DNA of 64,000 nt from assembly GCA_944391285.1 (NCBI GenBank), contig CALXSY010000009.1:1-64000 (forward strand), in the 5' to 3' direction. The notes under the pieces are model-generated. The model searched no databases, was not told the origin of the DNA, and worked only from the letters and a program-made list of their open reading frames with translations. Shown one piece after another: positions 42,574 to 51,225 of the stretch (position 1 is the stretch's first letter; every line of letters starts with the position of its first letter). Source of the stretch: an uncultured Clostridia bacterium (GTDB taxonomy: Bacteria; Bacillota; Peptococcia; Peptococcales; Peptococcaceae). The position numbers and the translations under genes were made by a program.

Positions 42574-43161
42574 ATGCAGAAAAAATTTTTTTCAACCAAG
42601 AATTTGGCTATGATGGCCATCTTAGCAGCAGTAGGAGCAGTGTTGATGTTTTTTGAGGTTCCGTTGCCCTTTGCGCCGTACTTTTACGAAATCGATTTCA
42701 GCGAAGTGCCTATTTTAATCGGTTCGTTTATTATGGGACCAGTTGCAGGAGTTGTCATGGAGTTTGTCAAAATTATGTTAAAGCTAGCGTTAAAAGGTAC
42801 TTGGACCTTTGGCGTCGGCGATTTGGGCAATTTCTTGATCGGCTGTTCCTTCATCGTACCGGCATCAATCGTTTACCGCCGGCTGAAGAACAAAAAAGGT
42901 ATGCTTATCGGCTGCATTTGTGGCGGTTTAAGTATGGTAGTGATCGGCGCATTTCTTAATTATTTTTTGCTTTTGCCCTTTTATGCTCAGTTTATGCCTA
43001 TCGAACAAATTATTGAATTAGGTGCATCGGTTAACGCTTTTGTTTATGATATGAAGAGCTTAGTGCTCTGGGCTGTAGTGCCGTTCAATGCCTTGAAGAG
43101 CTTATTGGTCAGCATTTTAGTTATTTTGCTTTACAAACGGCTCAGCCGGGTAATTAGTTAG
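42574..43161 (+). CDS. ribU: ECF transporter substrate-binding component for riboflavin, RibU
   Basis: A 195-residue hydrophobic protein with about six membrane segments, of the RibU S-component family. It begins with the positively charged KKFFSTKNLAMMAILAAVGAVLMFFEVPLPFAP, and FYEIDFSEVPILIGSFIMGP is typical. It captures riboflavin and works with a shared EcfAA'T module encoded elsewhere. The FMN riboswitch upstream strongly supports the substrate. ATG 42574 follows GGAGG (42561-42565). Confidence 0.95.
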   Translation: MQKKFFSTKNLAMMAILAAVGAVLMFFEVPLPFAPYFYEIDFSEVPILIGSFIMGPVAGVVMEFVKIMLKLALKGTWTFGVGDLGNFLIGCSFIVPASIVYRRLKNKKGMLIGCICGGLSMVVIGAFLNYFLLLPFYAQFMPIEQIIELGASVNAFVYDMKSLVLWAVVPFNALKSLLVSILVILLYKRLSRVIS

Positions 43162-43191
43162 TTATAAGAAAAAATTTTATAAAAAAAGTTG

Positions 43192-43222
43192 ACAAACCCA
43201 CTTGCAATTCAAGTGGGTTTGT
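43192..43222 (+). repeat. Perfect palindrome over the rpsB promoter
   Basis: Arms ACAAACCCACTTG (43192-43204) and CAAGTGGGTTTGT (43210-43222) are exact inverted copies around CAATT. The element includes the -35 of the rpsB promoter. It could be an operator or the ribU terminator, although the T tract after it is poor. Confidence 0.85.
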
Positions 43223-43230
43223 GTTATGAT
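43202..43230 (+). promoter_or_regulatory. Promoter of rpsB-tsf
   Basis: TTGCAA (43202-43207), 17-base spacer, TATGAT (43225-43230) with TG at 43222-43223 (extended -10). Transcription would start near 43237, leaving a leader of about 110 bases. Confidence 0.65.
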
Positions 43231-43236
43231 AGCAGA

Positions 43237-43347
43237 TGGTATATCACGCACCTTTTGTGATCTGAGGCAGGGAGCCAAAAAAGGTCTGCACAGAGATGAG
43301 CAAAGGGGAGGATATTAAAAAAATCAAATTGAGAGGAGGTGCCCATT
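43237..43347 (+). promoter_or_regulatory. rpsB 5' leader, possibly structured
   Basis: A leader of about 110 bases before rpsB. ACCTTTT (from about 43249) can pair with AAAAGGT (ending near 43287), enclosing a GGC/GCC mini-stem, so an S2 autoregulatory structure is possible. The similarity to a known S2 leader is not established here. Confidence 0.35.
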
Positions 43348-44097
43348 ATGGCAGTAATCTCTATGAAACAATTATTAGAGGCTGGTGTTCATTTTGGTCA
43401 TCAAACAAGACGTTGGAACCCTAAGATGGCAACGTACATTTTTGCAGAAAGAAATGGTATCTATATCATTGACTTGCAAAAAACAGTAAAAAAAGTAGTT
43501 GAGGCTTACGACTTCGTTCGCGAAGTAGCAGCCAGCGGTAAACCTATTTTATTTGTAGGTACCAAGAAACAAGCTCAGGAAACCGTTAAAGAAGAAGCTT
43601 TGCGGGTTGGCGAGTACTATGTAAACGAAAGATGGTTGGGCGGTATGCTCACCAACTACAAAACCATTGAAAAACGTATCAAACGTTTATATCAATTGGA
43701 GAAAATGGAAGAAGAAGGCACTTTAGAGTTATTAACCAAGAAAGAAAAATTCAAACTCTTGGGCGAAAAAGAGAAATTGGAAAAATTCTTAGGCGGTATT
43801 AAAGAAATGCCTCAAATGCCCGGTGCATTGTTTGTAATCGATCCTCGCAAAGAGAAGATCGCTATTACCGAAGCTAAAAAATTAGGTATTCCGGTTGTAG
43901 CTATCGTTGATACCAACTGCGATCCTGATGAAGTAGACTATGTAATCCCCGGCAATGATGATGCTATCAGAGCTGTAAAATTATTGACTTCTGTTATCGG
44001 CGACGCTGTATTGGAAGCAAAACAAGGCGCCAGCTTAGATACTGCAAGCGAAGAAGCTGATGAGGAAGTTGTGGAAGAAGTAGTAGAGCAAGCATAA
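43348..44097 (+). CDS. rpsB: 30S ribosomal protein S2
   Basis: A 249-residue ribosomal protein with the N-terminal signature [23 protein letters not shown] and the later [25 protein letters not shown] segment. ATG 43348 is preferred to an in-frame start at 43339 because GAGGAGGT lies at 43333-43340. The acidic tail ([14 protein letters not shown]) is common in Firmicute S2. It is followed by tsf 41 bases later. Confidence 0.98.
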   Translation: MAVISMKQLLEAGVHFGHQTRRWNPKMATYIFAERNGIYIIDLQKTVKKVVEAYDFVREVAASGKPILFVGTKKQAQETVKEEALRVGEYYVNERWLGGMLTNYKTIEKRIKRLYQLEKMEEEGTLELLTKKEKFKLLGEKEKLEKFLGGIKEMPQMPGALFVIDPRKEKIAITEAKKLGIPVVAIVDTNCDPDEVDYVIPGNDDAIRAVKLLTSVIGDAVLEAKQGASLDTASEEADEEVVEEVVEQA

Positions 44098-44138
44098 GTG
44101 TTGTGGATTTAAGTTTAATATACTAAGGAGGATATCCA

Positions 44139-44789
44139 ATGGCTACTATTAGTGCATCTTTAGTTAAAGAATTGCGTGAAATGACCGGAGCCGGCATGAT
44201 GGACTGCAAAAAAGCCTTGCAGGAAACCGACGGCAATATGGAAAAAGCTGCTGAGTATTTAAGAGAAAAAGGCATAGCTGATTCTGTAAAGAAAGCCGGA
44301 CGTATCGCCAGTGAAGGTTTGGTTGTTTCTTATATTCATATGGGCGGTAAAGTTGGTGTATTGCTTGAGATCAACTGCGAAACCGACTTTGTTGCTAAAA
44401 CCGATAGATTTAAAGCTTTAGGTCAAGATATTGCTATGCAGATCGCTGCTTACAGTCCTTTGTATTTGAAAAAAGAGGATGTACCGGCTGAAGCATTGGA
44501 AAAAGAAAAAGAAATCTTGACAGCTCAGGCTTTGAACGAAGGCAAACCGGAAAAGGTTGTTGAAAAAATGGTTGCCGGTCGTATTGAAAAATACTACAAA
44601 GAAGTTTGCTTGTTAGAGCAGGCATTCATCAAAGACGACAAAATGAGCGTCAGCGATGTAATCAAACAAGCTATTGCTGAAATTGGTGAAAATATCAACG
44701 TTCGTCGTTTCGTTCGCTATGAAATGGGCGAAGGCTTGGAAAAGAAACAAGAAGATTTTGCCGCTGAGGTTGCAGCACAGATTAAATAG
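44139..44789 (+). CDS. tsf: Elongation factor Ts (short form)
   Basis: A 216-residue guanine nucleotide exchange factor for EF-Tu. The N-terminal UBA-like domain has [20 protein letters not shown] and the core has [15 protein letters not shown]. At 216 residues it is the short type lacking the second core subdomain duplication of longer EF-Ts (about 290 residues), as seen in several Clostridia and thermophiles. AAGGAGGAT precedes the ATG. Confidence 0.97.
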   Translation: MATISASLVKELREMTGAGMMDCKKALQETDGNMEKAAEYLREKGIADSVKKAGRIASEGLVVSYIHMGGKVGVLLEINCETDFVAKTDRFKALGQDIAMQIAAYSPLYLKKEDVPAEALEKEKEILTAQALNEGKPEKVVEKMVAGRIEKYYKEVCLLEQAFIKDDKMSVSDVIKQAIAEIGENINVRRFVRYEMGEGLEKKQEDFAAEVAAQIK

Positions 44790-44790
44790 T

Positions 44791-44844
44791 TCGACCTCTA
44801 TACGGATAAAGCTGGAGGAGGTCGAGGGACTTCCTCCTTTTTTT
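44791..44844 (+). promoter_or_regulatory. Terminator/antiterminator pair (candidate attenuator) between tsf and pyrH
   Basis: Terminator: GGAGGAGGTC (44814-44823) pairs with GACTTCCTCC (44828-44837) around GAGG, followed by seven T residues. Antiterminator: TCGACCTC (44791-44798) can pair perfectly with GAGGTCGA (44818-44825), which removes the 5' arm of the terminator. The two folds exclude each other. No promoter is visible in the 41 bases between the T run and the pyrH start, so pyrH expression should depend on readthrough. Confidence 0.6.
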
Positions 44845-44885
44845 GAGCATTTTTACAGAAAATGCAAATGGGAAGTGGAGTGAGC

Positions 44886-45614
44886 ATGATGAATGAGGCA
44901 AAATTCAAACGAGTGTTGTTAAAATTAAGCGGCGAAGCTTTAAGTGGCAAGGATGGACGGGGAATTAATGCGGAAGTTTTGCAAAATATCGTTGATGAGG
45001 TAGCTCAGGTGACAGCCATGGGCGTGGAAGTGGCCATTGTAGTTGGCGGCGGCAATATCTGGCGGGGATTGGGCGGAACCAAAAACGGTATCAGCCGTAC
45101 CACCGGGGACTCTATGGGAATGCTGGCAACGGTCATTAACTCCTTGGCAATTTCCGATGCACTCAATGCTGACGGGGTAAAAGCAAGGGTGATGACTGCC
45201 ATTAACATGGAGCCTGTAGCCGAATTTTATGCAGCGCCTAAAGCCAGACGGGAATTGGAAAAGGGCGAGGTTGTAGTCTTTGGCGGCGGTATTGGTAATC
45301 CTTATTTTTCTACCGATACTACAGCAGCATTAAGAGCGGCTGAAATTGGGGCAGACGTGATTTTAATGGCGAAGAATATCGACGGAGTTTATGACAGCGA
45401 TCCGAAGGTTAATCCTAACGCTAAACGTTTTGATGCCATCACCTACGGAGAGATTTTGGCTAAAGGTTTAAAGGTAATGGATGCAACAGCGGCTTCATTA
45501 TGCCGGGATAATAATATCGCAATTTTTGTTTTTGATATGCTCACTAAAGGTAATATTAAAAAAGCTGTTATGGGCGAAAATATCGGCACTTATATAAGGA
45601 GTGAGGAAAAATGA
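44886..45614 (+). CDS. pyrH: Uridylate kinase (UMP kinase)
   Basis: A 242-residue enzyme phosphorylating UMP to UDP, of the amino-acid-kinase fold. Motifs include [23 protein letters not shown] and [23 protein letters not shown] 44886 or ATG 44889 can serve as start; GGAG at 44877-44880 fits both. A GCATTTT/AAAATGC hairpin (44847-44865) lies just before the ribosome binding site. The end overlaps frr by four bases. Confidence 0.97.
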   Translation: MMNEAKFKRVLLKLSGEALSGKDGRGINAEVLQNIVDEVAQVTAMGVEVAIVVGGGNIWRGLGGTKNGISRTTGDSMGMLATVINSLAISDALNADGVKARVMTAINMEPVAEFYAAPKARRELEKGEVVVFGGGIGNPYFSTDTTAALRAAEIGADVILMAKNIDGVYDSDPKVNPNAKRFDAITYGEILAKGLKVMDATAASLCRDNNIAIFVFDMLTKGNIKKAVMGENIGTYIRSEEK

Positions 45615-46168
45615 TTAATGTAATTAAACAGGACGCTGAGGAGAGAATGAGCAAAGCCATCTCTGCTTTAAAAAAGGAATATGCGGCTATCCGCACCGGC
45701 AAAGCCAGTCCGGCATTGCTTGATCGAATTACCGTTGATTATTACGGAGTGGAGACTCCTTTAAATCAAATGGCCGGCGTATCAGCTCCGGAAGCCAGAA
45801 TGCTGTTAATTCAGCCTTGGGACAAGTCCTCTTTAGGCAGTATTGAAAAAGCTATCTTAAAATCCGATTTAGGCTTGACTCCTAATAACGACGGTGCGGT
45901 TATTCGTTTGGTTATTCCCCAATTAACCAAAGAGTCCCGCAAGGAGCTGGCAAAAAAGGTTAAAAAGCTGGGTGAGGATTCTAAGGTTGCCATCCGCAAT
46001 ATTCGCCGTGATGCCAACGATGAGGTGAAAAAGCTGGAAAAAGCCAAAGAGATCACTGAGGATGATTCCAAAGCAGCCCAAGATGATATTCAAAAGCTCA
46101 CCGATAAATTTGTAGCGGAAGTAGACAAAACTGCTGCCAATAAAGAAGCAGAAATCATGGAAATTTAA
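45611..46168 (+). CDS. frr: Ribosome recycling factor
   Basis: A 185-residue protein that, with EF-G, splits post-termination ribosomes. [21 protein letters not shown] and [28 protein letters not shown] are family hallmarks. It starts inside the pyrH stop codon and is followed by a strong terminator, closing the rpsB-frr unit. Confidence 0.98.
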   Translation: MINVIKQDAEERMSKAISALKKEYAAIRTGKASPALLDRITVDYYGVETPLNQMAGVSAPEARMLLIQPWDKSSLGSIEKAILKSDLGLTPNNDGAVIRLVIPQLTKESRKELAKKVKKLGEDSKVAIRNIRRDANDEVKKLEKAKEITEDDSKAAQDDIQKLTDKFVAEVDKTAANKEAEIMEI

Positions 46169-46171
46169 AGC

Positions 46172-46205
46172 AAAGCTCTGCATGGGACGATGCAGAGCTT
46201 TTTTG
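46172..46205 (+). terminator. Rho-independent terminator after frr
   Basis: A perfect 12-bp stem AAAGCTCTGCAT (46172-46183) with ATGCAGAGCTTT (46190-46201), six-base loop, T tail. Confidence 0.93.
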
Positions 46206-46250
46206 TACATAGAAAAATATAAATATTAGTAACAGTATTGGCTTTAGCCC

Positions 46251-46279
46251 TTGTATAAATTGGCAAGAAGTATTATAAT
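46251..46279 (+). promoter_or_regulatory. Promoter of the uppS-cdsA-dxr-rseP-ispG-proS operon
   Basis: TTGTAT (46251-46256), 17-base spacer, TATAAT (46274-46279), about 45 bases before the uppS start. Confidence 0.78.
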
Positions 46280-46324
46280 AAAATGGATTAGCACTTGCAA
46301 AAAAATGAAAAAGTAGGTGAGCTA

Positions 46325-47074
46325 ATGGCTGCAAGTCAAGACAAAATAGCTTTAGAAATGTTGGATTCAGAAAAAATTCCAAAGCATATTGCCATCATCA
46401 TGGACGGCAATGGTCGCTGGGCAAAGGAAAAGGGTTTGCCGCGCACTTTAGGGCATCGCCAGGGTATGGAGGCTTTAGAGCGCACAGTGGAGGCGAGCAT
46501 GGATTTGGGAGTCAAATATTTGACTTTGTATGCTTTTTCGACGGAAAACTGGAAGCGCCCGAAGGAAGAAGTCGGCGTTTTGATGAATCTGCTGATTGAG
46601 TTTGTTGATAAGAAAATTAATGAGTTAAATAAAAAGGGTGTTAAGGTAGTGCATATCGGCAGCAAGGAAAATGTAGCCGGAAAAGTGGAGAAAAAAATTT
46701 GCTATGCCGAAAGCTTAACCCAAAATAACGATAAAATGGTTTTAAATCTTGCTTTTAACTATGGCAGCCGGCAGGAAATAGCCCGGGCAGCACAAATTAT
46801 TGCCGCCAAGGCTGCGCTGGGGGAAACCAAGGCGGAAGAAATAACGGAAGAAACGGTTGAGAAATACTTATACACAGCGGGCATGCCTGATCCGGACTTA
46901 TTGATTCGCACCGGCGGAGAAATGCGCATCAGCAATTATTTATTGTGGCAGATCGCTTACAGCGAATTTTGGGTGACGAAAAAATATTGGCCGGATTTTG
47001 CCAAGGAGGATTTGTGGCAGGCGGTGTATGATTATCAAAAACGCTCGCGGAGATTTGGAGGACTGGACGAATAA
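46325..47074 (+). CDS. uppS: Undecaprenyl diphosphate synthase
   Basis: A 249-residue cis-prenyltransferase that makes the C55 lipid carrier for peptidoglycan. Signatures are HIAIIMDGNGRWAKE with the catalytic Asp, LGHRQGMEAL, YAFSTENWKRP and DLLIRTGGEMRISNYLLWQIAYSEF. ATG 46325 is preferred to a TTG 30 bases upstream because AGGTGA precedes it. It starts the envelope/isoprenoid operon. Confidence 0.97.
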   Translation: MAASQDKIALEMLDSEKIPKHIAIIMDGNGRWAKEKGLPRTLGHRQGMEALERTVEASMDLGVKYLTLYAFSTENWKRPKEEVGVLMNLLIEFVDKKINELNKKGVKVVHIGSKENVAGKVEKKICYAESLTQNNDKMVLNLAFNYGSRQEIARAAQIIAAKAALGETKAEEITEETVEKYLYTAGMPDPDLLIRTGGEMRISNYLLWQIAYSEFWVTKKYWPDFAKEDLWQAVYDYQKRSRRFGGLDE

Positions 47075-47863
47075 ATGGGCAAACGAATTTTAACAGGAGT
47101 TATCGGAATCCCGGTCTTATTGGGGCTGTTGTATTTAGGCGGTTGGCCGTGGATGGCGTTTATCGCCGTTTTAATAGCTATCGCCAGCTTTGAAATGAGC
47201 AAAATCGCTAAAAATATGAATTACCGCCTGGCTTTGTGGGCAATTGGCTTTGGCGAAGCTGTGATGATCGGCGGAGTATTTTGGGACAATGAGCATTGGG
47301 CGTCTTTGGGATTGGCAGTGAGCTTTTTGCTGATTATCTTCCAAGGGGTTTTTGCTTATCCGAAGATTAGCTTAGAGGAAATGGCATTGAGTTTTATGAC
47401 GGTTATTTATGTAGGCTGGAGCATGTGCCATTTGATTATATTGGAAAAGCAGAGTGTAGTTTTATTGGTATATCTCTTTTTGGCTATTTGGGGCAGTGAT
47501 TCGGGGGCGTATTTTGCTGGCAGATTTTTCGGCAAGCATAAGCTGGCTCCCCATTTAAGCCCGAAGAAAACCAAAGAAGGCTCAGCAGGCGGCATACTGT
47601 GTGCCGTGGCTTTGGTGGTTGGCTACAGCGTGTATTTGGGTGAGGAGGCAATGTTTAGCCTGCCTTTATCCGTAGCTTTCGGTGTGGTGATTTCCATAAT
47701 CGGGCAGATCGGAGATTTGGCGGAAAGCATGATCAAGCGCTTTGCCAATGTCAAGGACTCGGGCAATATTTTGCCGGGGCACGGCGGGATATTGGACCGT
47801 TTTGACAGCATTATCATGGCAGCGCCTTTTGTGTGTTATATCTTTATCTTTTTGGGAATGTAA
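47075..47863 (+). CDS. cdsA: Phosphatidate cytidylyltransferase
   Basis: A 262-residue membrane enzyme that makes CDP-diacylglycerol from phosphatidate and CTP. It has about seven hydrophobic segments and the C-terminal signature KRFANVKDSGNILPGHGGILDRFDS. It begins at the uppS stop codon. Confidence 0.96.
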   Translation: MGKRILTGVIGIPVLLGLLYLGGWPWMAFIAVLIAIASFEMSKIAKNMNYRLALWAIGFGEAVMIGGVFWDNEHWASLGLAVSFLLIIFQGVFAYPKISLEEMALSFMTVIYVGWSMCHLIILEKQSVVLLVYLFLAIWGSDSGAYFAGRFFGKHKLAPHLSPKKTKEGSAGGILCAVALVVGYSVYLGEEAMFSLPLSVAFGVVISIIGQIGDLAESMIKRFANVKDSGNILPGHGGILDRFDSIIMAAPFVCYIFIFLGM

Positions 47864-47875
47864 GGAGCGAAACAG

Positions 47876-49030
47876 ATGAAAAAATTAGCCATCTTGGGTT
47901 CTACCGGTTCTATCGGCACCCAGAGCTTGGAAGTGGTAGATGAGTTTAACGGAGAATTTGCCGTAGAAATATTGGCAGGCAATAAAAACTGGCAGCTTTT
48001 AGCCAAGCAGGCGTTAAAATATAAGCCGAAATTTGTAGTAGTTAACGATAAAGAGGCTTATGAGAAGTTAACGAACGAATGGCACAGCAACAAAACAAAA
48101 ATTCTTTACGGCATGGACAATTTGCTTAAAACTTTAGGCGAAGTGCCGCTTGATATGGTTGTAGGCGCTATGGGCGGAGCTATAGGCATCGCTCCGACTT
48201 TAAAGGCGCTGGAATTAGGTATTGATGTAGCACTGGCAAATAAAGAAACTATTGTAGCCGGCGGCGATTTGGTGCGGGCGGCGCAGGCCAAAGGCGGCGC
48301 TAAAATTTTGCCGGTAGACAGTGAACATTCGGCTATTTTTCAGTGTATGGAGCATGGGCACGGAGCATTGAGCAAAATTTTGCTTACTGCTTCCGGCGGA
48401 CCGTTCCGTCTGCTGAGCAAGGAGGAGCTGTATCAGGTTAAACCTTCTCAAGCGTTAAAGCATCCAAATTGGACGATGGGCAGAAAGATTACCATTGATT
48501 CGGCGACTTTGATGAACAAAGGTTTAGAGGTTATCGAGGCTTGCTGGCTTTTTAATGTAGGATATGATGATATTCGGGTGCTGGTACATCCGCAGAGCAT
48601 AGTTCATTCCTTGGTTGAGTTTGGCGACGGAGCGATTATCGGGCATTTGGGGGCGGCGGATATGCGTATTCCCATCCAATATGCCTTGACATGGCCCGAA
48701 CGCAGAGCCAGCAATTTTAAGAAAATTGATTTAACCCAAATCGCCGGCTTGACTTTTCATGATCCGGATTTGGAGAAATTCCCCTGCCTTTCTTTGGCGG
48801 TTACCGCCGGCAAGGAGGGCGGAACTCTGCCGATTGTCATGAATGCTGCCAACGAAGTAGCGGTAGCGGAATTTTTAGCGGAAAGAATCGGCTTTATGGA
48901 TATTCCGGCATTGGTTGAAAAGGTTATGATGCAGCATGAAAAGAGGCAAGTAGAATCTTTCGAGCAGCTTTTGCAGATTGACCAAGAAAGCCGTATAACA
49001 GCGGAAAATTTGGCAAAAGCTATGAGATAA
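47876..49030 (+). CDS. dxr: 1-deoxy-D-xylulose 5-phosphate reductoisomerase
   Basis: A 384-residue NADPH enzyme making MEP in the non-mevalonate isoprenoid pathway. The nucleotide site is ILGSTGSIGTQSLEV; ALANKETIVAGGDLV, LPVDSEHSAIFQC and TASGGPFR line the active site. AAGGAGCG precedes the ATG. Together with ispG two genes later, it shows that the organism uses the MEP pathway. Confidence 0.97.
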   Translation: MKKLAILGSTGSIGTQSLEVVDEFNGEFAVEILAGNKNWQLLAKQALKYKPKFVVVNDKEAYEKLTNEWHSNKTKILYGMDNLLKTLGEVPLDMVVGAMGGAIGIAPTLKALELGIDVALANKETIVAGGDLVRAAQAKGGAKILPVDSEHSAIFQCMEHGHGALSKILLTASGGPFRLLSKEELYQVKPSQALKHPNWTMGRKITIDSATLMNKGLEVIEACWLFNVGYDDIRVLVHPQSIVHSLVEFGDGAIIGHLGAADMRIPIQYALTWPERRASNFKKIDLTQIAGLTFHDPDLEKFPCLSLAVTAGKEGGTLPIVMNAANEVAVAEFLAERIGFMDIPALVEKVMMQHEKRQVESFEQLLQIDQESRITAENLAKAMR

Positions 49031-49048
49031 AAAGATCAAGGAGGCAAA

Positions 49049-50134
49049 ATGATTACAATAATTATTGCCATCTTAGTATTGGGTTTTTTAATATTTGTGC
49101 ATGAGTTTGGACACTTTATCACCGCTAAAGCTTCCGGCATGCGGGTAGAGGAATTCAGCATCGGTATGGGTCCCCATGTGTGGGAGGCGACCAAAGGCGA
49201 TACCCTTTATTCCCTGCGCGCCTTTCCCTTTGGCGGTTATGTCAGAGTAACCGGGGAGGCTTATACTGACGATGAGGAGAGCGAAACCATCGGCGAGGTG
49301 CTGGAGGCTGACGACCCTCGGCGCTATCCCAACCGTCCTATCTGGCAAAGGTTTGTTTTTTGCTTAGCCGGCAGCGGGATGAATTATTTGACCGCGCTGC
49401 TGCTTTTTACCTTGACCATCTGCTCATTGGGGCTGGTGGATCAGGAGGCAGTTTTGGATAACCAAGTTTCCATAGTATCTTCGGGAGGAGCGGCAGAAGA
49501 AGCCGGGATTAAGGAAGGTGACCGCATTGTCAAAGTAGGTGAGGCGGCGGTTAATACTTGGGATGAGATGACAAAAGCCTTGGCGGAACAAGCTGACGGC
49601 GATGCTATGGAAGTAACCATTGAGCGGGACGGCGAGAGATTAACCGTCAATTTAACGCCGCAGTATGATGAAAGCAGGCAAGGCTATCTTTTAGGTGTTT
49701 CCAAAACCTATCCCCGGCGGGATGTGGGCTTGGGCGAAGGCTTGAGTTTAGGGTTTCAGCAGACTGTCGATGTCAGCAAGACTTTGCTGGAGGCAGTAGG
49801 CAAATTGGTAAGCGGCGAGGTATCGGTAACCGATGATGAGGAAGGATTAACCGGACCGGTGGGCATCGTGATGATTATAGATGAGTTCGCCCAGGAAGGG
49901 TTCTGGTATTTGGTGAGCTTGACGGCAATGCTGTCGCTTAACTTGGCAGTGTTTAATTTATTGCCTATACCGGGGCTGGACGGCAGCAAGATTTTATTTT
50001 TATTGATTGAGGCTATCCGCGGGCGTAAGGTAGCACCGGAAAAGGAGAATATCATTAATTTGATAGGCTTTGCCTTTATCATGGGTTTGGTGCTCTTTGT
50101 CACCTATAATGATATATTGAGATTATTTGAGTAA
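49049..50134 (+). CDS. rseP: RseP-type site-2 intramembrane zinc protease
   Basis: A 361-residue membrane metalloprotease. The zinc motif HEFGH is in the first membrane segment (LIFVHEFGHFITAKASGMRVEEFSIGMGP), a PDZ domain (about 145-215; GGAAEEAGIKEGDRIVKVG) follows and NLLPIPGLDGSKI is the second active-site motif. It cleaves transmembrane anti-sigma factors and leftover signal peptides in other bacteria. It lies between dxr and ispG as in many Firmicutes. Confidence 0.96.
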   Translation: MITIIIAILVLGFLIFVHEFGHFITAKASGMRVEEFSIGMGPHVWEATKGDTLYSLRAFPFGGYVRVTGEAYTDDEESETIGEVLEADDPRRYPNRPIWQRFVFCLAGSGMNYLTALLLFTLTICSLGLVDQEAVLDNQVSIVSSGGAAEEAGIKEGDRIVKVGEAAVNTWDEMTKALAEQADGDAMEVTIERDGERLTVNLTPQYDESRQGYLLGVSKTYPRRDVGLGEGLSLGFQQTVDVSKTLLEAVGKLVSGEVSVTDDEEGLTGPVGIVMIIDEFAQEGFWYLVSLTAMLSLNLAVFNLLPIPGLDGSKILFLLIEAIRGRKVAPEKENIINLIGFAFIMGLVLFVTYNDILRLFE

Positions 50135-50146
50135 GCAGGTGAGAAA

Positions 50147-51205
50147 ATGGAAAGAAGAAAGAGCCGTTCGTTTCTTTTAGGCTCGGTGGGCATAGGCGGT
50201 GATAATCCCGTAAGTATTCAGTCCATGACTAATACGGATACCAAAGACGCCGCCAAAACCTTAGCGCAGATCAATGCTTTGGCAGAGGCAGGCTGTGAAA
50301 TCGTGCGGGTGACGGTGCCAGATCATGAGGCGGCGGAGGCGTTGAAAGAGATTTGCGCTAAATCGCCGCTGCCGGTAGTGGCGGATATTCATTTTGATTA
50401 CCATCTGGCGCTGGAGGCGATGGATGCCGGAGTGAACGGCTTAAGGATTAACCCCGGCAATATCGGCGGTACCAGCAAGGTCAAAGCGGTGGTTAAGAAG
50501 GCTAAGGAAAAGCAGATTCCCATTCGCATCGGCGTTAATTCTGGTTCGGTGCCGAAAGATATTTTGGCTAAATACGACGGACATCCGACCGCCATGGGCT
50601 TGGTGGAAAGCGCCATGCGCCATGTGAAGATTTTAGAGGATTTGGATTTTCATGATATCAAAATCAGCCTCAAATCCAGCGATGTGCCGATGATGATTGA
50701 GGCGTACCGCATCATCGCCAAAATGGTTGATTATCCCTTGCATCTGGGCGTGACCGAAGCCGGCAATGCCCGTCATGGGATAGTTAAATCAGCTGTTGGC
50801 ATCGGCACTTTGTTAGCCGAGGGCATCGGTGATACTATTCGGGTTTCTTTGACCGGCGATCCGGTGGAGGAAATCGGTGTGGCTAAGCAAATACTGCGCT
50901 CCTTAGGGCTTTATCAAAAGGGCGTGGAATTGATCAGCTGTCCTACCTGCGGCAGAACCAAAATCAATCTGCCGGAGATGGTGGAAAAAATCGACCAAGC
51001 TACCGCCAAGATTGACAAGCCCATTAAAATTGCCGTCATGGGCTGTGCGGTCAACGGTCCCGGGGAAGCCAGAGAAGCCGATATCGGCTTAGCCGGCGGC
51101 GACGGTTTGGGAGTAATATTTAAAAAAGGCGAAATTATCGCCAAAGTACCGGAAGACAAGCTGGTAGAAACTTTATTAGACGAAATAGAAAAAATGCTAA
51201 ATTAG
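50147..51205 (+). CDS. ispG: 4-hydroxy-3-methylbut-2-en-1-yl diphosphate synthase
   Basis: A 352-residue Fe-S enzyme of the MEP pathway. The N-terminal TIM barrel starts with [21 protein letters not shown], and the C-terminal cluster domain has SCPTCGR and [10 protein letters not shown], supplying the three Cys and one Glu ligands. The electron source is probably ferredoxin or flavodoxin in an anaerobe. Confidence 0.97.
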   Translation: MERRKSRSFLLGSVGIGGDNPVSIQSMTNTDTKDAAKTLAQINALAEAGCEIVRVTVPDHEAAEALKEICAKSPLPVVADIHFDYHLALEAMDAGVNGLRINPGNIGGTSKVKAVVKKAKEKQIPIRIGVNSGSVPKDILAKYDGHPTAMGLVESAMRHVKILEDLDFHDIKISLKSSDVPMMIEAYRIIAKMVDYPLHLGVTEAGNARHGIVKSAVGIGTLLAEGIGDTIRVSLTGDPVEEIGVAKQILRSLGLYQKGVELISCPTCGRTKINLPEMVEKIDQATAKIDKPIKIAVMGCAVNGPGEAREADIGLAGGDGLGVIFKKGEIIAKVPEDKLVETLLDEIEKMLN

Positions 51206-51225
51206 AAACTGAGGAGAGAAACATT

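Noticed and set aside
51206-51225. T-box leader before proS
   Set aside because: Only 20 bases separate it from ispG.
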